Positions 29,567-36,271 of a stretch of DNA of 36,271 nucleotides are shown one piece after another. The translations under genes were made by a program, and so were the position numbers. This stretch comes from Planoprotostelium fungivorum. Its lineage: Eukaryota > Evosea > Variosea > Cavosteliida > Cavosteliaceae. The first letter of the stretch is position 1. The number at the start of each line of letters is the position of its first letter. Location of the stretch: contig MDYQ01000259.1 of NCBI GenBank assembly GCA_003024175.1, positions 1 to 36,271 of the forward strand, in the 5' to 3' direction. A model generated the notes under the pieces. That model made no database searches and was not told where the DNA came from. It was given only the letters and a program-made list of their open reading frames with translations.

Positions 29567-31074
29567 TTACTTTTTCTTTCCTGCTCCCTTCTTCACCGGT
29601 GACGCCGCAGCTTTTCCTCCGGTCTTTGCCTTCTTCGCTCCTTTTCCCTTCTCTTTCTTTGGCTCTTCCAACTTTCGTTTGACGGGCGCGCCAAAGTAGC
29701 TATCCAGCCGATTCTGAACCGAAGTACCGCGTGACTTTTTCAATTTCTCGATGCCTGTCGTTTCCATCAGCGATGGAAGATGAGATGGGATGTCTCACCG
29801 CTCTTGACTCGATCTTCCGCGAAACCTTTCTCTTTGACTAAGAACTCGATGAGGCCTTCTTCGTCTGGATCCTTCCATTTCAGCTGATGATGGAATCAGA
29901 TGATGCGATCTGGATGGTCATGGTGTGGACGTCTCACATCGATCTGAGATGCGGGGAGTGTATCTGGCTCTTTAAACAGTTGACGCACACGAACATAATC
30001 GAAACTCTCTGGTATGGGATATTTCGTCGAATCCAAATTCTTGATGATCTCCTCCAGTGATCCATGTTTCTTGATGAGGTCAAACGCTCTCACCGGACCG
30101 ATACCTGCATCATCGTCACGTCCTCCATCACCATCGTGCCACATCACGATCGCTCACCCTTGATGGAGTCGGCGTAATCACATCCCAACAAGATGCACAT
30201 GTCGGTGAATTGATTCATATCCAATCCTAATTGTTCCAACACGACGCTCAGATTGATCTCTTTGATTGGCATTTTTCTCGCCTCGGAGAAAGTGAGATGA
30301 CGAATGAGGACGGATGCACCAAAGGTCAACGAGTCCATATCTTCCGATCCTGTCGTCCATCAGATGAGGATGAGGATGGTGTCGTCCACCTGCACCGTAG
30401 ACGAGACCCTCTTTGGCCATGCGAGCACATTGGGCCTCCGCTTCTGTCGGAGAGTCAACGACGGGCACGCCCATGAGAGTTAAGAGGCGCTTGGCTTCTT
30501 CGGTGTGCTTTCGAGTGACCTTCACGGTCCTCTTGGCAAACTTTGCGATGGTCTCTGTGTCTCCCGCTTCGGTTGCCTCTTTTCCGTTCTTCTCGGCTTC
30601 CTCTCTTTTTGCGGCACGTTTGGCCAACTGAAGGAGGAGTGAGTGGTGATGTGATGATGGAGTGGATATGGATGGTGAGATGACGAGGCGATGAAAGATG
30701 TGAAGGAGAGTCGTGATTACCTCTTCGGCTTTGAGATCGGGGGGTTTTCCATCGAAGACGTAACATGGTTTCACACCATTGTTGATCATGCGGATGGTCC
30801 TGTGGAACAATCCTTGCAAGTGACTGAAAGAAGATGACAAAGAGCGCACGTGATATGGTGTGGATGCTCACGATGTCGTCTCGCCAGATTCGTCTGTGAG
30901 GTTGGCTGCCGCTGGCTGACCTTCTCCTCCGATTCGAACTGCAATGAGAAATTGATAGAGGGACATGGTAGCATCGATGGCGATCTTTCGATTGAACAGA
31001 TTCTTCATTTCGGTCTCTGTGATGGCACCTGGTGCATGGTCGTTGATTAGTTTTTGGAGTCCATGGATTCCCAT
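29567..31074 (-). CDS. FEN1: Flap endonuclease 1
   Basis: Seven exons: 30872-31074, 30721-30823, 30396-30627, 30158-30349, 29938-30104, 29799-29883 and 29567-29754. They give 389 aa (human ~380). FEN1 cuts 5' flaps in Okazaki fragment maturation and long-patch base excision repair in the nucleus. Metal-binding acidic residues are visible: Asp in [13 protein letters not shown], Asp in [12 protein letters not shown], both Glu in [13 protein letters not shown], both Asp in [11 protein letters not shown] and Asp in [13 protein letters not shown]. The N-terminus [10 protein letters not shown] fits the processed Gly2 start. A PCNA-binding PIP box QNRLDSYF lies near the end, followed by a Lys/Ala-rich nuclear localisation tail. 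The spliced segment VYGSEDMD is two residues shorter than the usual xYxTATEDMD, so the exon 3/4 junction (intron 30350-30395) deserves a check. Confidence 0.96.
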
Positions 31075-31344
31075 TGCGTGACTCCTCTGATGATTTGAAG
31101 GTTTCGGTTGGTTGAAATTTGGCGGGAAGTTTGTGGATGATTTACAACGCCTATCACGTGACACACAACACAACACACCCAACAATAATGAAGACGGAAG
31201 ACATCACCGTTCATGATACAGATTCAGTTCCACTTCGCTCTTTCTCATCTGATGCTCTTCCCTTCAACTTGTGCGGTGTCAGCTGGTGTCAAAAGTCTAT
31301 TTTTAGCTAGATCGGCTACAGTTCTAATTTCCTAATTTCAAACG
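31075..31344. promoter_or_regulatory. Divergent intergenic region FEN1 / SPAG6
   Basis: The two genes start head to head 270 bp apart, so their promoters are contained here. GTGACACACAACACAACACA-like CA-rich sequence lies at 31158-31180. No defined element can be named. Confidence 0.4.
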
Positions 31345-33197
31345 ATGTCCCTCAACTCGAGCAAGGCAGTGGTGAAAGCCTTCGATGATTATCAGAAGGC
31401 TAGAACGGCGTTCGTTCAGAGCGTCGTGGAGTTAGCTCAGAATCCAAAAAACATCCCCAGCCTGCAAGAGCAAGGGGTGATGGCTCAGCTGCGTCCTCTG
31501 CTGTTGGACTCCGTCCCATCGATTCAACACAATGCAGCACAAGCTCTGTCCAAATTGGCCAGTCACAGCGCGGAGCTCGCATCGGCTGTCGTTCAAGGAG
31601 ACATCTTGCCTCAACTTGTATATTCTCTCGCCGAGCAAAATGTGAGCGTGGATGATTGCGATTGTTGGGATCGATGGCTGACACATCTCGATAGAAATTC
31701 TATAAGAAGGCAGCAGCCGGAATCCTCAGAGCTGTTTCGAAACATTCTCCTCCTCTGGCTCAATCGGTCGTCGATTGTGGCGCCATCGATGCGTTGGCCA
31801 CCTGTTTGGAGGAATTCGACCCTGGAGTCAAAGAACAGGCCGCTTGGGCTCTCGGTTACATCGCCAGACATAATGCAGGTGAGATCGTCTGATTTGTCCA
31901 TCGGATCCACCTGATCTCATCCAGAATTGTCTCAGGCGGTTGTAGACACAGGTGCCGTACCTCTATTGGTGTTGTGCGTGCAGGAGCCAGAATTGGCCGT
32001 CAAGCGCATCGCCGCCTCAGCTCTCAGTGACATCAGCAAGCACACTCCAGAGGTGAGAACTCCGCACGGATCAACATCTGAAGACCTCAGTTGGCACAAT
32101 CTGTCGTAGACGCTGGATCCATCACTTACCTCGCTCCCCTCATAAAGAGCAACGACGCCGCGCTCAAGAGACAAGTCTGCTCTTGTCTGGGTCAGATCGC
32201 GAAGCACAGCGTCGAGCTGGCCGAGCTCGTTGTAGAGGGAGGTATCTTCCCCACCATTCTGGACCGCCTGAGAGATCCAGATCAACTCGTGAGAAAGAAC
32301 GCGGTGAGAGATCACGAACTTCATGTGTCACATCGTCTGACGGATGATGATCCAGGCCATTCTCATACGCGAGATCTCAAAGCACACGCCTGAACTCGCT
32401 TCTCTCGTGGTCAACTCGGGAGGCATCGCCGCTGTAGTCGACTACATCCACGAGAACCGAGGAGCGAACGCGTTAGCCAGCATCATGACCATCGGCTACG
32501 TCTCTGCTTTCTCTGAGACGATGGCGAAGGCAGTCATCGATGCCAAAGGAATCACTCCCTTATTGGACTCTCTCAAGCCTGACCAAGAGGATCACATCAG
32601 GGTGAGTCGAACACAGAGATGTAGAGTGTCGGCTCATGCGATGTCAGTCTGCCAGCGCGTGGGCCTTGGGACAAGTGGGAAGACATTCATCGGAGCACGC
32701 CGAAGCCGTAGCTAACGGGAACGCGCTGTTGAGACTCGTCGAATGTTTCTCCGCAGACAGCTCGGTGAGATTTACCATCCATGTTCGTTAACGTCATCCT
32801 GATCCGTGCGACGATGATGACGATCGCATAGACTGACGTCATTCAGGAGGACCTTCGAACGAAATCAAAGAGAGCTCTCAAATCCATCATCGAAAAGTGT
32901 ACAAATTTAGCCGCCTTGGAGCCCCTGATCGACTCCCCCGGCGGAGTCCAAGAGTACGTCATCTACCAGTTTGCCAAGATCCTACCCAACGATACGAAAG
33001 CCAGGAGAGATTTCGCCACGAACGGTTCTCTGCAGAAGCTGCAAGTCATCTCGACGGAGCCGGGATCGAAGTTGAAGGATTACATCCAGACGATCAACAA
33101 CGTTTACCCCGAGGAGATCGTACAGTACTACTCTCCGGGCTATTCCAAGACGCTGTTGGCGAAGATCGAAGACTATCCGAATGGTAACGAAGGATAA
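31345..33197 (+). CDS. SPAG6: SPAG6/PF16, axonemal central-pair armadillo protein
   Basis: Seven exons: 31345-31641, 31695-31878, 31925-32052, 32091-32303, 32356-32601, 32648-32764 and 32847-33197. They give 511 aa, matching the ~509 of the family. It encodes tandem armadillo repeats, e.g. SIQHNAAQALSKLASHSAEL, KEQAAWALGYIARHNAEL and KRQVCSCLGQIAKHSVELAE. The conserved C-terminal region has FAKILPNDTKARRDFATNGS and NVYPEEIVQYYSPGYSKTLL, diagnostic of SPAG6/PF16. The protein stabilises the C1 microtubule of the 9+2 axoneme central pair and is needed for flagellar beating. Its presence implies that the organism makes motile flagella. All splice phases are consistent, and no damage is seen. Confidence 0.96.
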
Positions 33198-33340
33198 AGA
33201 CGATCGAAAGTTTTTTTCTTTGTAACGTGGCGACATCGAGCGGTAGAGGGTGAGACGATGTGATGTGATCGGGCAACCGGTGAAGGTTCGACGACAAATT
33301 TTGACTTCTTTTTGAGATTGAAATTAAATGGAGGTGTTTG

Positions 33341-33366
33341 ACACATCACATCACATCACATCATCA
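33341..33366. repeat. Short TCACA microsatellite
   Basis: About five copies of TCACA run up to the ATG of the next gene. They could be part of an intron or 5' UTR, since the run ends ATCATCAG like an acceptor. Confidence 0.5.
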
Positions 33367-33367
33367 G

Positions 33368-34860
33368 ATGTGCAGCACAGATGTTGCCCTCGCGATCAAA
33401 ATTGTAGGAATCATTGGACTTCCTTCGTAACAGCCATAGGTAGACTCTGTGAGAGACACCCACAAAGAAGGAGAGAGCATCCCCCTGCCGAATGATATCC
33501 TCTATGACCCGCACACTGGACTCCACAGATATCCTTTCCTCTCCTCTCAACTCATTGCATATATCAACCTTGACTCTATAGAACTGATGGCTGCTGGTAT
33601 GTGGATCGTCGTCAACTTCTTTAAATTCTACAGGCATAATTCCCTAATGGGAATCGCCTACGTGAAATTGTTTCATTACACGAAAGATCTGAAATACAGA
33701 GATGCAGCCCTCCTCCTTGCCGATCATCTGGTCGAGATGAACTTGAACAGAGAGTCTTTCCTCTTCAGTGGACCAGAAGATGCGAGGCTGTGGAAGATCG
33801 AAACGAGGGGAGGTGATCGATCTGCATTCATCTCACAGTCACATTGAATGAAGACAGCCGATATAAAGAAGAGACCAGCTCACACGGCGAGGTGTTCCTC
33901 GTCGGCCATGTGTCTCATCTTTTGGAGTTATCTGAGAGGTGTCGAGATATCAAGTCGTTCGACGCATGAAACTCAAATGATTACAGATCTATCACCGCAC
34001 CACGATGAGATCTATCTTCAAATCGTCAAGAGCCTCTTTCACCACTTTCGTGGAGACGATCGTTGGAAAGTCAGTGAAGGTGATGATTACTTCAGAGCTG
34101 TCGATCAAGGTCTCATGCAGTTGGCTCTCCTTCGCATGTTGAAGATGTACAAACGGGGTATCATCTTCTTTCCTCCTGTCTCCTCATCTTTTACAGGAGA
34201 TGATGCAGTGACGTCACTGAATGAGACATCCATCGAGAAAGAGATCGAGGTGAGTGCAAGAACATTCGACCCTGGCTCTCATTTAGACATTCACAGCGTA
34301 CGAGACGAGACGTTCGAGAAAACTTCCACGAGAAGGATGATTGCATCACATACATCAACAAGAGGGGACACCCTGTGGCCTGGCATTCAATCTGGGTCAT
34401 TTCTTCGGTGCTGCTATCCGACTCTTCTGTCGATCACATGGATCGCATATCCGCATTCCAAAGACAGTTTTTAGATGGATCGGGTGATACACCATCATCC
34501 ATCCACGACCGCGAGGTCTGAAGAGAGAAGGTTTGATCGTTGGTATCAAAGGAAAATTAGAAGATGTTCACTTTTCGAACGACAATTTTCTTCTCCTGAT
34601 GGTTGCCAAGTGTGCTGAAATCAGAGGTCTCCCCTTCCACGTATCTCTCGATTCACTGTGGAACAAATTCAAAGTGAGAGAATTGCACGATGCGTCCACA
34701 TCGTGTTGAATCTATCAAGATGGAAGGAGATGAACATCTTTTGAAAGAATCGAACGTGAAGGACCACTCTCATTGGATCAAGATTCACCCACAGACGGAG
34801 GCTGTCTTTGCACTGACGTTCGATCCCACCGATTTCACACAGCCCACAGCGTATCCATGA
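33368..34860 (+). CDS. Uncharacterised 394-aa protein
   Basis: Eight exons are modelled: 33368-33403, 33440-33812, 33858-33938, 33987-34157, 34197-34249, 34297-34483, 34531-34673 and 34720-34860. Phases agree. I do not recognise the family. The helical segments (HNSLMGIAYVKLFHYTKDLK, AALLLADHLVEMNL, GLMQLALLRMLKMYKR, HSIWVISSVLLSDSS), with repeated Gly/Pro turns (FSGPEDARLWKIETR), resemble all-helical toroid or solenoid proteins; that is inference. Exon 3 is doubtful. The phase-consistent reading is basic and unlike a protein, whereas an alternative acceptor at 33869 gives a convincing EETSSHGEVFLVGHVSHLLE but then cannot be joined in phase. Either an extra splice or a sequence frameshift exists near 33940. 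The start could also lie in an undetected upstream exon. Confidence 0.6.
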
Positions 34861-34968
34861 TGTTCAGAACATGGATCTCATGCACAACCGAAATAAATTT
34901 TTGTGGATTTGATAAAAATTAAAAGAAGCTATAACGGAAACTGAGACGAGCACACATCTGATTCAGTG

Positions 34969-36271
34969 ATGCCATTCTGCTGTGGTGGAGACTCACAATC
35001 ACTTCGCAGAGCGAAACTGATCGATCAAACTCTATCGGAAGAGCGAGGTCGTCAGGTTTTAGAGTCTAAACTGCTCCTGCTGGGTGAGCGGCCGTGTGAA
35101 GCGTTCAGCCACTCAATGCTGCAGGTGCCGGTGAAGCCGGGAAGAGCACGATCCAGAGACAGATTCGCATACAATATGGTGAAGGATTCACGGAGAGGGT
35201 GAACACTCGATTGTATTTTGATCCTTTGTCTTTCACCTACGGCCATCTCACATTCAGCAGGAGCGATTGGCTTATAAATCGGTCGTGCACAACAATCTCG
35301 TTTCATCGGTGAAGATGCTCATCCACAGTGCACAAGAGAATGGATTGACGATCAGTGCCAAGGTGAGATCATCTCTGTCGTATCATATCGCTCACACCAC
35401 CGCATAGGAGGCCGCTGAAGCCTTCGACCAAATCGACGCAACCAGTTTCGATCAAAAAGGTGCCGATCTTATGTCACAATTGTGGGCAGATCCACAGATC
35501 CAGGCGGCATATCATCTTCCAATCGTCGTGGACTCTGTTCGATAGTGAGTCCGTCTCTTCTCACTCGTTTGGATTGACCCACGTGACAGTTGGTTCGAGC
35601 ATGCTTCTCGTATCGCCGCCCCAGATTACATCCCAGATGATTCTGATCTCTTTCGCATGCGAGCCAAGAGCGTCGGAGTCAACGAGACGCAGTTCATCGT
35701 GGAGGGTTCAAGTTTCAGGTGAAGACGTCATCTTTACGTATCCGTTGATCGTATGATGCAGATTGATCGATGTCGGTGGACAGAGGAGCGAGAGATCCAA
35801 ATGGATACACTGCTTCGAAAACGTGACACTCGTCCTCTTCTGTGTGGCCATCAATGAATACGACTTGCCCGTAGAAAATGGACAGTGCTCTTACAAGCTG
35901 CAAGAGTCTTTAAAATTATTCACGGACATCTGCAACTCACAATGGTTCAACAGCACGTCGGTCGTCCTCCTCTTCAATAAGGAGGATCTGTTCAAAGAGA
36001 AAGTGGAGAAGGTAGATCTGAAGGTGAAGACATCACGTGTGATGTGAGATGATGATGGTGATGTCAGGTCTGCTTTCCAGAGTACACGGGTGGACTCAAT
36101 TATAATAAAGCGATGCACTTCTTGCAGAACAAATTTACGGGGAGGAACCAGAACACAAATAAATCGGTACACATCTATCCGCTGGTGGCCACGGACAAGG
36201 AGTCCATCCACAGCTTGTTCAACGCCGTGCGAGAGATCACGAAGAAGGTGGAGGGAGTGATGATGAAGAGG
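34969..36271 (+). CDS. Heterotrimeric G-protein alpha subunit (3' end cut by window)
   Basis: Exons are 34969-35083, 35125-35198, 35258-35362, 35408-35544, 35590-35718, 35762-36023 and 36068-36271 (partial), giving 342 residues in the window; about ten are probably missing. The GTPase relays signals from seven-helix receptors at the plasma membrane. P-loop GAGEAGKST (usually GAGESGKST), helical domain (WADPQIQAAYH), switch I FRMRAKSVGVNETQF with its Arg and a Ser for the Mg-binding Thr, switch II DVGGQRSERSKW with the catalytic Gln, and NKED. The G5 region reads VATDKES instead of the usual TCATDT. The N-terminus MPFCCGG lacks the myristoylated Gly2 but has palmitoylatable Cys residues. It is certainly a G-alpha; subtype unknown. 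Confidence 0.95.

Noticed and set aside
33356-33637. Minus-strand 93-codon frame
   Set aside because: Overlaps the plus-strand exon 33440-33812 with better splice sites and downstream continuity.
1-36271. tRNA, rRNA, CRISPR or prokaryotic operon features
   Set aside because: No cloverleaf-like or rRNA sequence, no spaced direct-repeat array, and all genes have spliceosomal introns; ankyrin DNA repeats are coding tandem units, not CRISPR.

Overview
This window is nuclear DNA of a free-living, intron-rich protist. The best fit is an amoebozoan of the protosteloid/amoeboflagellate kind, such as Planoprotostelium; the genus is inferred from gene style only. Genes have many very short GT-AG introns (most 34-60 nt, about 90 in the models below). 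Donors read GTGAG/GTAAG, acceptors CAG/TAG/AAG, and introns are rich in ATGATC/GATC words. An axonemal central-pair gene (SPAG6/PF16) implies a flagellated stage. A G-protein alpha subunit, a RhoGEF, ABCA transporters and large ankyrin families fit an amoeba.

Layout. 1-75 is the tail of an unknown gene. 549-1721 (-) is an F-box protein with hydrophobic C-terminal segments. 1764-6655 is an accessory region: an ankyrin relic, a 178-aa orphan gene, a frame-broken ankyrin gene, a truncated second copy of that unit, and MITE-like elements. 6678-7454 (-) is a glutathione S-transferase-like gene. 7616-10964 (-) and 12831-16177 (-) are two very similar half-size ABCA transporters of 14 exons each, with an intact 555-aa ankyrin gene (11070-12779, +) between them. 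16514-18043 (+) is uroporphyrinogen decarboxylase. 18561-20578 holds a short ankyrin gene, an ankyrin relic and a broken ankyrin gene. 20838-25200 (+) is a 19-exon RhoGEF (DH-PH). 26176-28223 (-) is an ankyrin gene broken by one nonsense codon. 29567-31074 (-) is FEN1, head to head with SPAG6 (31345-33197, +). 33368-34860 (+) is an uncharacterised 394-aa gene, and 34969-36271 (+) is a G-alpha gene cut by the window end.

Housekeeping genes (UROD, FEN1, SPAG6, G-alpha, RhoGEF, ABCA) are unrelated in pathway and form ordinary eukaryotic neighbourhoods. What stands out is an expanding, decaying family of ankyrin proteins. They share an F-box-like N-terminal module, one ~42-nt intron at a fixed position and a common 5' flank, and appear as intact, truncated, frameshifted, nonsense-broken and transposon-interrupted copies. 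Exon coordinates were deduced by hand from splice consensus, phase agreement and, where possible, comparison between paralogues within the window. No database search was possible.
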